A stretch of DNA of 64,000 nt from Panorpa germanica (GCA_963678705.1 OY783203.1:41354347-41418346), one strand, 5' to 3'. Shown: positions 36,430 to 48,989, numbered from the stretch's first letter. Notes: generated by a model from the letters alone, not told the origin. Made by a program: numbers and translations.

Positions 36430-36904
36430 TATAACAATACTGTGTTTGTCACAATAATGAATAATTGTGACCTAACCTGACTAATACCTTCTATTCAAGT
36501 GAAGTACATTCCTTCCCTCTTCTCAAATTCTACTAATGTTTCCCCTTCTTAACAAATATGAAACCCACCACTCCCAGATTAGTACAGGTGTTAAAGGTAT
36601 CTACAGACGACAGACCTACAGCTACAGGTCGACAATTTAATAATTCAAAACACTTAAACGGTTTGTTAGTATTATTTACCATGTATTTACATAATATACA
36701 CCAAACTAGTTTACTTGTATGTGACTACATATCTGAGTATGTGGCTTTAACTTGTATTTGTGGGTGTGTCTGTGTACTATGTCATGTTAATTATGAATTG
36801 TATGATAGTATTGGTAAATACTCGCATACGAAACTCAATAGGATTTTGTTAAACTTGTTTTTCGTTTTAATAAGATGTAGTAAGTTAAAGGCTATGTTAT
36901 GTTA

Positions 36905-37357
36905 AGTATGGTACACATACGTGCGGCTTAAACATGCGACATCCTACATTTGTTGGAAGATGTTGTACAACACGTCCACACTAGTGTGACATGCAACTTA
37001 ATACGTCGGAAGCTTTCATATTTCGAACCTGCTTTACAAAAAAAAAAAATTAATAAAAAAACATAATAAAACTCAGTTATTTTACAAGGTCTCTGCTAAC
37101 TCAGGGTCTATTGTTCAAGTAAATTTAATTTGTCCATTTAAACACCATTTTCAATTATTTTTATTTATTTACTAAACACAACTAAAAAAACATCAACGCA
37201 CAATGAGATTATACTGGAGACTGAGTAGGTATTCGAGGACCTTTTTATTCGAGGTCATAATTTCTTTAGATGTTCCGACTTAGTTTTGAAAAATAGCATA
37301 AGTAATGGTTTTATTAGTGTCGCATGTTTATGTCGCACTAGTCTGTACGAGGCATTA
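36905..37357. mobile_element. TIR element family B, both ends present
   Basis: The left end GTATGGTACACATACGTGCG, followed by GCTTAAACATGCGAC, is inverted at the right end (GTCGCATGTTTATGTCGCAC then TAGTCTGTACGAGGCATTA). It is about 450 bp, with no transposase. Relatives lie at 11527, 21515 and 51046. Confidence 0.7.
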
Positions 37358-37530
37358 TGCTATACAACATTCAGAGACATAGAATTATGTTTATTGTTTG
37401 GAGTACCGAATATGTAAACGAGAACCGTGATAGCTGTAGTGCAATACCGTAGATGCAGGGGCAAACTGGCTTATAACCGAACGACCGAATTAATATCAAT
37501 CATAAACAATTAGGTTTTGTAATTCTTATA

Positions 37531-37680
37531 ACGGCACAGTTGTCGAGAGCATTTATACTTGACGCCAGACTGGTATGTCTTCGGGTTCGATCCCAGGACA
37601 AGTGCTATATTTTCTGGGTTTCGTTGTCAATATTAATTGATTTATGTGCTCTCGGTGATAGGACTCATCGTCAGACATAA
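37531..37680 (+). repeat. tRNA-derived SINE, internally deleted
   Basis: The head GGCACAGTTGTCGAGAGCA with B-box CGGGTTCGATCCCAGG joins directly to the tail GTGCTCTCGGTGATAGGACTC, skipping about 100 bases of the usual middle. Confidence 0.8.
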
Positions 37681-38107
37681 TCAACAATTTAAACAAATTA
37701 AATTTTGAAAGATGTTAACGTGTTCGTTCTCAAAAATTAAAATCTATAATGAATGAAACGATAAAGCATTCGTGTTTGATCACACCATTTTTTGTCCCAA
37801 TGCGTCACTGATAATATGAGTATACGTAGTATTTAAAATATATATGTAATATATAATATGCAGTTAGGTTTGTTCATTGTAAAGTGAAGCATTTGTTTCA
37901 TGAGTCGATGAATTTATGAATGGGATACTCGTATTTCAGATTATACACACAAAAAAACAGTTATCATTCATAAATTGGTTATCAGTTTTTACATTAACAA
38001 TAACGCAAGCATGAGCGCCGGAAGCGAGGTGCAAGGTGATGCATTTGAATTTTATGTTTTGACAAAATTGTGTTTTTGTAAGTTACTAAGAATTATATAT
38101 TTGTTTT

Positions 38108-38340
38108 ATTTAATTTATTTAACGGAAGCCGTTTTCTGATGCTAAGCACTATTACGAACGACCTCCTCTGTATATTGTTCGCAATATTTATGGTGTCACA
38201 AGTTTCATATATGTGGGCTACACCCCGCTCGCTTGTCTTATAAATAATTATGATTATGAGAGGATATATTCGACAATGTTGGCAGTATTTATGGTGTCGT
38301 GGCCTCATTTAGGTGAACTACACTGCTGTCTTATGATTTT
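38108..38340 (-). repeat. Two tandem SINE tails
   Basis: Two consecutive tail blocks appear: AACGGAAGCCGTTTTCTGATGC through TATATGTGGGCTACACC, and then TGTTGGCAGTATTTATGGTG through GCCTCATTTAGG. Both are in minus orientation without heads. Confidence 0.7.
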
Positions 38341-39460
38341 ACGGTCGACCTACGGAAAGATCTCACTATGTAAACTAACATGTTTATAACTTGTGTGCAA
38401 TAAAGAAATAGTTGATGCGCATTGTTCTCCTTCGGTTCTCACATGCGCAGAAATAATAAAATATTCCTCCTCAGACGTTTTTCAGTTCTGGCAACGCTGG
38501 ATTCTTATACTGAACAAGACACGACTTGTTTACTTTCCACTTTATTCACGGCTCTTTACTTTGTTGTGTTTTTAAACTTCGCGCGTTTTGCGATGTTGTC
38601 AAGTCGCGAGTACGTGATATTTTATTTGGTGTACCGCCTTCTACGGTAAATGTATCTCCCTACTAATAAAATACCATAATATGCATGTATTTAAATTTTC
38701 AAGATAATCGTAAGAAATATAATTTTTTTGGAAACGTCTTTAAGTATTTAAACTCATGCAGTATCAAGAGTAAAAACTTGTAATATTATTTATAAAAGAA
38801 ATGAGTGAATAAGGCTAGTTTGTGTCTTGACTATAGTTTCTTCATACAATATCACATAGATGTCACCTGCTGCAAGAGAGGTCGCTACCAACGACAGCGA
38901 GAACCGCGCAATTTAAATATGTGTAATGAAAAACATTGATGAATACCTAATAAATATGTCATAAAACTAAATATTTATGTAAATTTTATTTTAATGCTGA
39001 AACAATAAAATATAAAGTATATACTACGATGACTTAAGAAAATCGTTAAGTTGAAACATAAAAAGTAAATTTATTGTTTAAAACAGGAAGTTAATTAAGA
39101 ATTCATATAATTTAGATGTTATAACTAAAAAAAAGTTTTAGCATTAAATTAATATCCTCATTGAATAAAAAAAAAGGAACCACAAAAACTTTCCACGATT
39201 TTTTTATCAACTGACCTTGATAATTTAGAACAAGTTTTGATAAATTTTATAATAGAAGTTTTTTTACATTTTACCTAAAACTGTCTTAAAATTCATTTAG
39301 CGAATGTGTATTTAAATAATTGAATATATTAACTTGCAGAATACTTAAACTGGTGTTTTTAACCATATGGGTGAATCAACACCAGTTCCATGACATTGAC
39401 CAAAAACTGTTTATTTTTATATAAATATTCATTACGCCTGATAGAAACATAACATGGATA

Positions 39461-39560
39461 TCGTAGAATGGACGCTTGCCGTCAGATTACTATGTCATCG
39501 GGTTCGATCTTCGAACCAGTTCACATATATGAGGCTACGAAATCTAAACATCCAAACTAC
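39461..39560 (+). repeat. tRNA-derived SINE fragment
   Basis: GACGCTTGCCGTCAGATTAC, CATCGGGTTCGATCTTCG and CACATATATGAGGC preserve the head and a piece of the tail. The middle is deleted. Confidence 0.65.
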
Positions 39561-39934
39561 ACCACTGTAAAGAACGTTTGATTCGAGTTTGTGACTTGAA
39601 CTTGATTTAAAATGCGATAACTGTTATTTTTATCTTTGAAACTAAACACCAGCAGATTTTTCCGGAATGTACAATATTTGAATTAGGTTGTACCGGAAGT
39701 TTCACTGATAACGCATTTTATCCAGGTCCGCTGTTAGAACTTTTAATAATTTTTGCATAGTTTATAACCATAATTCTTCGACCATATTTTTAGGAGTGGC
39801 GATGCAATGAGAGCAGGTCAATCCGAGAGAAATTTAAAGCAGTTACAAGGAGATGATTTTCACCAGATGGCTGTTTATATTTTGCAAAATATCAATTAAT
39901 ATTGTACGGTTATTTGAAGATGATATAAATTGCC

Positions 39935-40135
39935 GCGTTGAATTGATAACAACCAAATCCAGAAAATATGACGCTGATCCGAGAAATGAACTCAAAGACA
40001 CAGCTGAAAAGCATCAACGCTCTCACAACTGTGCAATCATATTTCAGACTTTAACCATATTTTACTAAAAATAAGGTTTTTGTTTTTGAAGTGGTCCAGA
40101 GCAATTATGCTTGACGTTAGACTGATTCAATTTCA
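39935..40135. repeat. Two SINE head fragments facing apart
   Basis: A minus-strand head lies at 39940-40035 (AACAACCAAATCCAGAAAATA through CTCTCACAACTGTG). A plus-strand head scrap follows at 40090-40135 (CCAGAGCAATTATGCTTGACG). Both have weak B-boxes. Confidence 0.5.
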
Positions 40136-40849
40136 AGTTTCTTTCTTTTAAATATTTATTTGAGTGCATCAACTTTGTTTCATTGATACGTATAATTAAT
40201 AGGGTTTTTAAGACTTTTTTTGCTTTTAAATATCTGCTTATAGTCTTCAAATATTTATTCATATTCTTTTGGTTGAACTGAAATAAAGTAAAAAATCCGT
40301 TCCTGTCTATAGAAACGTTCATATCAAAATTTTGCTAAATAATGTTCATATTTTATAAAACATTGATTAACGAATATTTCAATTACTAAAATAAAATACT
40401 TTATGCACGCAATTGTCTTTATGAAAAAATTCCATTGGTATTCATTTTTATTTCATATTTGCTCAAGTGGTATATTTAAATATTTTAAATACATATTAGT
40501 GTGAGAAAATAATTGTATACACTAATGAATAATCACTAAAACAAATAATTAATTTTTAATTAATTCGAAGCTACAGTTTGCTAAACCATCTTAAAGTAAA
40601 ATAGTATAAAATATCTTACACAATGTAAAATTGATTGTTATATAATAATTAATGCGTATAATTTGGTTAAACAAAATCTGGTAATATATAATTTAAGGTT
40701 AGTTTATTTTTTGATTCTAATAATACTTTACAATCGTTCAATCTATGAAAAGGTCTTTATAAGGATAGATTTTGATTTTATTATTCCAAACACAGGCCAT
40801 TTTACATATAGTAAACTAAAAATTAATATGGTTCAAAAATTTGGACTTT

Positions 40850-41050
40850 GATGAGAAGCGATTGTGATCTCTTGCAGATTTGGGATTAAGAAGTATGTGA
40901 AATGAATACTTTTAGAAGAGAACCCAGAGTAAGAGTATGAAGAAAACCCAATGAGAGTTAAAAAGAACAAGTGAAAGAGCATCTAAAGAGGATGGGTATG
41001 GTGAATTGGAACAGGAAATGAGAAAATCTTAAAGGAGGCCATGGCCCTAC
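40850..41050 (+). repeat. Possible LINE 3' coding remnant
   Basis: Purine-rich DNA translates in part as VKEHLKRMGMVNWNR and ends near GCGCTCTGTAGCGC, similar in style to the last part of many LINE polyproteins. It is too degraded to be sure. Confidence 0.3.
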
Positions 41051-41097
41051 GCGCTCTGTAGCGCTAAGACTATAATGAATACAAATAATACAGGTTA

Positions 41098-41366
41098 CTT
41101 AACGCCGGCCTATTTACAATGCTGAGTTCTACCACACACGACATCCTACTATGTTGGAAGATTTTATAGTATCATGGAGCCTCATATATTCATATTAACA
41201 CTGCTGCCTCATACATTTTTATGATTATGTGACATAACCTTTGTTGACTTAGTTAAGAATCAAACTTATAAAATAGAAAGCAAATATAGCGCTCATTGGG
41301 GATCGAACCGGGCGACACAGTAGTCTGACTCCAAGTCTAAATGCTCTGTGCCACTGCGTCGTCTTA
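41098..41366 (-). repeat. tRNA-derived SINE, full length
   Basis: Read on the minus strand it runs from GACGACGCAGTGGCACAGAG through B-box GGTTCGATCCCCAATG, then the middle, to TAAATAGGCCGGCGTTAAG. It is one of the best complete copies. Confidence 0.9.
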
Positions 41367-42213
41367 GTATATTTGATTAATCAGTGCATTTGTTGCATAT
41401 CACATAGCCATGAAGTGCGAAATTAGATGCTACGCGTTATGTTTACCATTCAATAACCGCTTGTTTTTTCATTGATATCAAATAAATTGTAAAATTGTAA
41501 CTTTATAGTATACCATTTATTTACGTATTTTTATTTCTGTGTATATGACAAATTTGCAATTATATGACAAATATGAGTTTATGTGTTGAATTCCAGGCCA
41601 AACATTTATTTTCTGGATTTAGATGTTCTTCTGTTTAATTGTGTATTAATTAAAATATAATCTTTAAGCAGTTATACAACCTACATAGACGAGGACTCGA
41701 CATTACCCAGTCTATCAATATTATTTGTAAGAGGTCGTCGATGATAAACAAAATATTAATTAGGATTTTCCCCGTTATAAGTAGTTTCGCAAATTGTTCC
41801 AGTGTCTCTTCATATATAGTAAACTTTTGATATGCGTAGCAAAAATTACATACATTATTTTAAAAATATTTTTACTTTTAAATTTTGATTTTAAATCAAT
41901 ACATTTAATTCTTTAATTTTGCGGTGATTTTAACAACTAGTAACGAACCTTTGTGGTTACAGGAATAGTTGAACTTAATAGTTAAAAAATATGCCTAGTT
42001 AACTATGAGTTAATATAAGAAGAAAATCAGATGACAAAGTTTCAGTATTGCTATCAAGTATTAGGGTCCTCATATGATTTAATAAAGGAATTTAATCCTT
42101 GTAAACATAATATTTACATAGAATATACGTTTAGAAATAATTTATACGTAAAAGTTACATAACTGTGCTTAATGAAATATTACTATCCAGATAGAAGATG
42201 TAAGTCAATTTAA

Positions 42214-42345
42214 TTAGTTTGTAGTAAACTAGTAAATGTGAAACATGCATTGCAAGACAATTTCTACATGGAAATTGGAAATGAACCTTAGAATTAGTTT
42301 GTGGCAAGCTAACAAGGACAATTTTCTATCTAGCTACGTTTTTAT
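42214..42345 (+). repeat. 80-bp-period satellite-like repeat, left arm
   Basis: TTAGTTTGT-G-AA-CTA marks unit starts exactly 80 bases apart (42214 and 42294). The units share AAGACAATTTCTACATGG-type ends. An inverted copy lies at 42608-42780 beyond a SINE. Confidence 0.65.
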
Positions 42346-42400
42346 ATTTGCCACAAACAGGTCGTTAAGAGAAGGTAATTTAAAATAAAATAATTTATTA

Positions 42401-42590
42401 AACAAAGGCCGGAATCTTCTATTATGTTGATGCTTCTTATTGTATGGCAGCCTCATATATGTGGGCTACACCACTATTTAATCGGTTTATTACTATATGA
42501 GCAAGTAAGCAAAATCTGGGAATCGAACCCGAACACAAAAGTGTCTGATGTCATAGCATCAATGCTTTCAGCCACTGTATCGTCGTAGAT
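42401..42590 (-). repeat. tRNA-derived SINE between inverted satellite arms
   Basis: The minus strand begins ACGATACAGTGGCTGAAAGC, with B-box CGGGTTCGATTCCCAG, CCCACATATATGAGGCTGCC and an AGAAGATTCCGGCC tail. Confidence 0.85.
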
Positions 42591-42607
42591 AAATTAAATT
42601 GATTAAA

Positions 42608-42780
42608 ATCTTGGTAGAAAATTGTCCTGCAGTGATGTTTTACACTTGCTAGCTTGTCACAATCTTTATCCAAGGTTCATTATCTACTTTTCATAGAAAT
42701 TGTCTTACAGTGAGAGTTTCACAGCTTAGTACAAGCTAATTTAAAGTGTTACATTGCGTACATTTTCTACCTGTGAAAAT
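42608..42780 (-). repeat. 80-bp-period satellite-like repeat, right arm (inverted)
   Basis: TAGAAAATTGTCCTGCAGTG and ATAGAAATTGTCTTACAGTG occur 80 bases apart. They are the reverse complement of the left-arm unit. A third locus is at 48990-49120. Confidence 0.65.
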
Positions 42781-42789
42781 GCAAACTTT

Positions 42790-44230
42790 TGTAAAATATA
42801 TTTTAAAATATATTACTAAATACATTTATGCATATTTTACGTATATTTTTTCATAAAAGTTTTATTTACTAAAAATATTGCTAGGTTTACTGCGTAGTAG
42901 TATTTACATTTTGTATTGCTGTAGAGTATATTTTCTTGTCTTAAATTCTAATAAGAAAATAGATTATAATCAAGTATCAAGCATTTAAATATTGCAAGAA
43001 TTATTCAAATTATAATAAAGCGATTGCGACTTTATTACCATTATCATTTTGCTAAAGTTGTAAAATATAAAAATGAGTACTCACACTTTGAAAGATTAAG
43101 TAGTTATCCGCCAATAACGAACGCACAATTTCAAGAAACAAATATTCACAATTTTTAAAAGATTTAATTTTAATTACACAATATACACGCCAATACAATG
43201 TAAGTAGCAAGACAATATTATCATTCTATATTCTTGAAAATAAATATAAACATTAAATTAAATAAAATAAAAAATAACTTGTAAAAAAATTATCGTGATA
43301 GTTCCGAAATACAAACCGAACAACTGAAATGTTTTTAAATATCTAACCAAAAAAAAAACGTCCGGTCTGATAGTAGTAGTGGAAGGAACGATTACGTATC
43401 ACATATATATATATGTAGTGGGGTAAAGCAGATGCTAAAACAATGATACTACGATAAAATTTAGATCAATTTTAATAATACAAATGTATATACTCGTATT
43501 TACACATACGTTTTACACACTCAGACTTATTATGCAAAGTACATGCTTCTAACTTCGCGTCTGTTGTATTATATTCAATAATTTCCATTTTCCAACCATT
43601 TTTAAATTGTCTACTCACAGCATTCATTGCAGTGATATTTGCATATATCGTGTTCTATTACTAACCTCAGAGTTTTCACTTTAGTCTTCAATAAAAATAT
43701 CACAACCTGTTACGAAAATACTGCGCTTTTCTGTTAATTTAAAAAGACACCTGTTGTTAAAAGACTCTTTTGGTTTTTAGGTTATCTTTTTTAGTCTTGT
43801 AATTAGGTTGTTAATCTTTTGCTTATTGGAAAGTTTGAAACTTTATTAAAACATATGTATATTGTTATTTGAATTTAGAAATAGCTCTAGCCATTTAATA
43901 TAGGTGATACGATGTAGAAATTAAAATCAAGTAATGACAGATTGTTGCTTTAAATTACTCTTTTATTGCGTAAATCCAATATCTTCATATTTCCTAAAAT
44001 TATATTTGCTTACAACGATGTTACCTCAAATTATTTGTGTTTACACACATATCGAATCCTATAGTATAGAGAAAAAAAGTCTTAAACTCTACAAAATCGG
44101 AACTAAAATAGTATTTATCAGAAATATTATAGCAAGTGACTTAATTTGATTATATAATAGACGATGAACTTACAAAACAAATCACAAAAATAAAACTGGT
44201 AAAAATAAAAATCTCAAATTATTTATTAAA
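42790..44230. other. AT-rich non-coding DNA
   Basis: Only AT-rich sequence, a short (TA)n run near 43402 and chance frames (for example 43934-44149 plus). I see no gene or element ends. Confidence 0.35.
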
Positions 44231-44238
44231 TAATTTTA

Positions 44239-44412
44239 GACGACACAGTGGGCGAGAGCATTTATGCTTAACGCTAGAGTGCAATGTCTTCGGGTTCGAT
44301 CCCCGGATCAGAGTAATATTTTCTGGGTTGTTGTCAAGTTAAATTGACTATACACATACATAAATCCATACACTTATTAGGCCAAATATATGTGGCCACG
44401 GCACCAGAAATA
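44239..44412 (+). repeat. tRNA-derived SINE, well preserved head
   Basis: ACGACACAGTGGGCGAGAGC, CTTCGGGTTCGATCCCCGG and ATATTTTCTGGGTTG give the clearest head in the window. The tail stops after TGTGGCCACGGCACCA. Confidence 0.9.
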
Positions 44413-44974
44413 AATTACGTGTGTATTTCTTCAATATCTCTAAGATTTTCATTATTACCCCATTTGAGGTAATTTAGGCCTATTGGTATAAATTATATAA
44501 ATAATTAGACTCTTAAGCCTTATTCTCACTCACTGTTCTTATCTAATATTTTAATTTAGATTTCAGTTGATCAAAATTGAAGGTGAAATAATTAAAATTG
44601 CTGTTTTTAATAAGAATTAGTAATAGAAATTGTTTTTACTTCTTTATTTTTGACAAACTGACATTAAACTTATTTTAAATATAAATTCTACCGCATTTTG
44701 ACAGATTGTCATATTTTGGAGGTTATAATATAATACAGTTTTTCTTAATTTAAAATTTTAGATTTAAAACATTGGACCTTTTAAGGTTCTAAAAAAACTA
44801 AGAAAACTTAAAAAATAAATAAAATGAAAAATGGTACTGTGAATGACTTCGTGTATTGCCATATGCTAAACAATTTAAATTAAATACAAAATAAAATTAA
44901 AGCAATGAGTATAAATGATACTTTATTCTAGAAAACCAACTCTTTTACACATAGACAAGATACTTAACATAGAA

Positions 44975-45190
44975 CTCTTATTCATATAAAAAATAACTGA
45001 CCTAACGCGTCATAAATATGGCCGATATCTGTAGTGATAAAACTACAATTCCAATTTTAAATTGGTATATCTCCCTGAACATTTAGATATTTAATAAAAT
45101 AAAAACGCCAATATACATTTATTAAGAACAATTTCAATCAACAATTATAAAAGCAACCCTAAGAAATGAGTACAGAAGCCGTAATTGTGT
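44975..45190 (+). repeat. TIR element family A, 3' half
   Basis: Contains ATAACTGACCTAACG, TGATAAAACTACAATTCC, CATTTAGATATTTAATAAAA and AATTTCAATCAACAATTAT in the same order as 2897-3319. Its end GTACAGAAGCCGTAATT is diverged. Confidence 0.6.
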
Positions 45191-45751
45191 TTATCGGGAA
45201 TGTACATAACTTTTAATACAGTTTCGATATCTAATAAAGAGTGATTTATGACAGGCGTCAGTTTTTATAAACAAAAAGAATGAACGTGTAAATGCAGAAC
45301 AATATTTTACGCAACAGATAGTTTATAAAACAGAAAAATAAAACAACGGCGACTTGTGTTAGTTACGAGCCACCTGTTTGCCTAATTAAAAAAATCTATT
45401 GTTATTTAGTTACTAAAACAAGGCATTAACTTTTATTTGGATGCCCATAGACATGAACACGAAATTAAATTAAAAATAGAACAGAATTGTCCTCAATAAT
45501 ACGCGTTATTACAACAATAAATGATGTACTTAACTTCCTTATTTGCATCCATTATAAAAAGTCATTGTCTGATCGTAAAACCAGCAAACAGGTGTTCGTT
45601 GTTTTGTAATGGAAATTATTTACGTCATAATCAGGCTTTAACGTACAACACAATTTATTAAATACGGTGTTAGATAAAACTATTGAGTAATGGGCTTGTG
45701 AACCGTGACTTCATTTCTATAAAACAGTACTAAATAACACATGACTCAATA

Positions 45752-46590
45752 AGTTCGTAGGGTGACATATAAATGGCGTCACTATTGACAAATGCATATG
45801 ACAATGCTTTTTAAGGGGGGATAAGGTAAAATTGATACAAAAAAAGTATATTTTCGATAATGCTTTTTGACGATACAGTTAATATATAATCATTTCTATA
45901 ATTAATACATGATAAAATAACATTTAATGAATACTTTGTGAAATTTTCATAAATAAATATCAAGAAATGGGGCATTGATAGCGAATCTCCGCAGACGTCA
46001 CAAAAAAAGCTACATTGCGGCGTCCCTCAAAATACCTCATGACAACGCTACCTCGCCATTTATGTAAAGAACGAGGGTGCAACATTTCAAAAGGATTGGT
46101 GCAGTTGATTTTAAACTGAATAGGACACCTACTTTGAAAAAGCTAAGTGTGAGAAAAACACGTTTAAAAGAAAGACAAAACCAGACCAGGGAGGTGAAGA
46201 CTTAAAACTCTATCTCTCCGACAGTTTTACTCCAATCGACATTCAAATTTTCACACAATAAACTTAATATGTTTTACATTAATATAAATAAATAAAAATG
46301 AAACCTTACCTCCTTCTTAATGGGGAAAATACCGATTCCGAACAACACTTGACAAGCCATTACTTTGCTTGAACGGTATTCTTTCCCATTATGCTTTATT
46401 GATATACGAAATTTTGATTTTTACATTGTTTTGAAAATTACAAAAGTAGCTTCACTAAAATCATGTTAATTCGTAACCTAATGCTCGGAATATCATGAAA
46501 TTTTGACACATATCGTTTAAGGATTACTACTATCTGAAAGTCATATGGATTCATCAATAGTGGCGCCATTTATATGTCATTCTATGAACT
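45752..46590. mobile_element. TIR element family D, TA-flanked, 839 bp
   Basis: The left end AGTTCGTAGGGTGACATATA (then AATGGCGTCACTATTGA) is inverted at the right (AGTTCATAGAATGACATATA then AATGGCGCCACTATTGA). TA lies on both sides (45750-45751 and 46591-46592), as in Tc1/mariner-like insertions. No transposase domain is recognisable. Fragments of the family lie at 29876 and 31565. Confidence 0.7.
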
Positions 46591-47044
46591 TAATAAAATA
46601 TTAATAAGTAAGTGTCCACTTGTCCGCATGGAAGTTATTGTACCCTTCATATTAAGTATTCTTTGTATGACTACTCATACAAGTGTGTTTATTATTCAGT
46701 ATCGTGTACAGCACGATATAAAAAAACGATGCGCCTCTAAATGTTGCTCATGGAGGGAAACCTATCTCCACTACTGGCTATACGATGCATACATCCAGTC
46801 CGATGCGAGTAAATCCGAATTAAAAAAATTAAAGATAAATCCTATGCGGTAAAGCCGACCTGAGGACACTTACTCTCTTGTTACTTATTGTTATCTAACA
46901 GAAATGTAAATTCATAGAAGTAAAGAGGGTAGGAACCGAACCTTACATAAATGATAACTGAATTTTTATAAATGCTGATCCCATTGATTAAAATGATAAA
47001 AATGACTGTTTTAAGTGTTAATATATTCTTAATATTTCGTTTTA

Positions 47045-47155
47045 TTAAAAAGAAATTGACTACTTGAGGTTCCGATAGCCAACTTTATCAATATACTTGT
47101 ATAGTAGGGTTTTACATAAATTAAGACATGGTTCACAGACCCCATTGCTAAAAAT
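47045..47155 (-). repeat. TIR element family A, 5' end fragment
   Basis: On the minus strand GTCTTAATTTATGTAAAACC, TATATTGATAAAGTTGG and GGAACCTCAAGTAGTC match the first 120 bases of the copy at 2897. Confidence 0.55.
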
Positions 47156-47276
47156 TTTACTATTATTTATTATTTTAATTACATTTTCATAACTTCCGTT
47201 GTTATATGGTAATATTTTACTAATTGTTTTGCTCTAATTACTATGTTAAACATATTAGTTATCACGTACATAGCTG

Positions 47277-47783
47277 CATGGACGCCAGCCCCGGATCAAG
47301 TATTTGCCCCGAGCGGGCCATTCATATATTTGAAAAAATAGGTGCATCATGAAAAACAGTGTTTATTTTTAGTTTGTTAAAAAAATATATTTTTTGGGGA
47401 AATGACCTTTTTTAGTTGTCACGGAGATTGTCAGGAATAAGCCTGTTACTTTCTTGACTTTTTTTTACAAATGAAAAAAGAAAATCGGATAATTCGCAGT
47501 ATGTAGGAGGGGGGGCACTGATCTTAAAAGCAGCACTGGCATCAAGCATCAAGTTTTTCCCCCGGTTCGAAAAAATCGTAGATTCGGCACTCATTTGCTT
47601 TTTTTCTAGAAAGTGAAATTAAATCTGAATGAAATAGAACTTGGATTTTCCATTAAAAATTTACATTATTGTATATATTGTTTTAAGTGTTAATAATTGT
47701 TGAAAGTTGATGCACTCAAATAGATATTAAAAAAAATAATTAAATTATGCCATCTACTGGAAAAATTTCTGCGCACGCCTATG
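47277..47783 (-). mobile_element. About 507-bp element with weak inverted ends
   Basis: Ends CATGGACGCCAGC (left) and CATAGGCGTGCGC (right, minus strand) are imperfectly inverted. The GCCCCGGATCAAG and GCCCCGAGCGGGCC block next to the left end resembles hAT-type termini. The internal block GGGGAAATGACC to GGTTCGAAAAAAT is partly duplicated downstream at about 47930-48140. The block TTGAAAGTTGATGCACTCAAA recurs at 56045-56115. Confidence 0.5.
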
Positions 47784-47929
47784 GTCATGTCAAATAAGTA
47801 TGGTACGTAAGTACAATAGAATTAACACTATTTAACATAATTCTGTTTCGGCTTCATATAAAACAATATTTTATTTACGCGTTATATATATTTTTTCAAT
47901 TCCGAAAAGCACTGCGTATACTTTTAGTT

Positions 47930-48140
47930 TCTAAAAAAAAATGTTTTTTGTTTGTAAAATAAATTTCTTTTTGGGGAAATGACCTTTAGTCCTCACGGAA
48001 ATTATCCAGACCTATTCCGTTGATGAAAAGGGGAAAATTAAGAAACAAATTTTAAAAATTCGCAGTAAAGGTAGGGGGTAGGGGGTGCCAATGTCAAGTT
48101 CATGTGCCGGTTCGAAAAAATTGTAGATCTGTTGCTATGG
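47930..48140 (-). repeat. Second partial copy of the 47.3-kb element
   Basis: TTTTTGGGGAAATGACCTTT, TCACGGAAATTATCCAGACC, AAATTCGCAGTA and CCGGTTCGAAAAAATTGTAG follow the same order as at 47390-47590. Confidence 0.6.
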
Positions 48141-48989
48141 ACAACGGTTTGGGAAATATTCGTATTGTAATAATAAATGAAATATACATTAACCTAAACA
48201 TATTCTCCTTTTCCTACTGTGGCATGGACACTGGACAGTAATCTTATCCTAAATGGATTCGAACTGCAAGTCAAAATAATACAAAATTAAATTTCTACCA
48301 GGAAAATATCGGATGTCATGATAGATGATCTGATGAAGATTGCATGACTGCGGAAGCTTCTAATAGAGACATCCTTATCAAGGTATAAAAGATCAAGGAT
48401 CGGCGAAAGTTGATGCCACCGTAAAGCAATGAAATCAATGTAGTATTTTGTAATAAAATTTATGGTTTGAAATTATTTATTTGGTAGTCGTGATTTACAA
48501 ATACATGAAGTGTACCGTCACGTAAAACAAAATGATAAAGCTGGTATTAGAAATAGACTGATATTAATTTTTATTTACATACCAAAACATCAACTTTACA
48601 GCACTAGTTTATGACATACAAAATCTTTTCGTCGCATAAGGGATTTTGTGATAAGGATAACAGGAGGTATGTCCCATATCCGATTATCTTAAGAAACAGC
48701 TTAGTGCTAAATCATCATTCATAAAATAAAATCTAGGAAAATTACAAATATTTTAAAATGACAAATCGAAAATTCTAATCGTTACGTTGGTCAATGTACG
48801 ACTAAATGATATTTTAAGCCATTAGGCTTAAAAATATCGCAGAACTTAATTACATATTGATAGGTTTTTATATTTAGATATCTAGTTCGGTGGAATTTAT
48901 ACATAACCATTTAAATTTTCTTGGGTTTTGGCTTATTCAATCTTCTTGCCATTTTACCCAGGTAGAATTGACTTGGAATTAGCATGTGG

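Noticed and set aside
36558-36905. 115-codon plus-strand frame
   Set aside because: No recognisable domain and AT-driven composition; its stop lies right at the start of a TIR element, and the length is within chance for this much DNA.
44239-44330. Functional tRNA gene (B-box GGTTCGATCC near an A-box-like head)
   Set aside because: The same head recurs more than 20 times with SINE middle and tail and does not fold into a full cloverleaf, so it is a tRNA-derived repeat.
46574-46852. 92-codon plus-strand frame
   Set aside because: It begins inside the inverted end of a transposon and has no recognisable domain.
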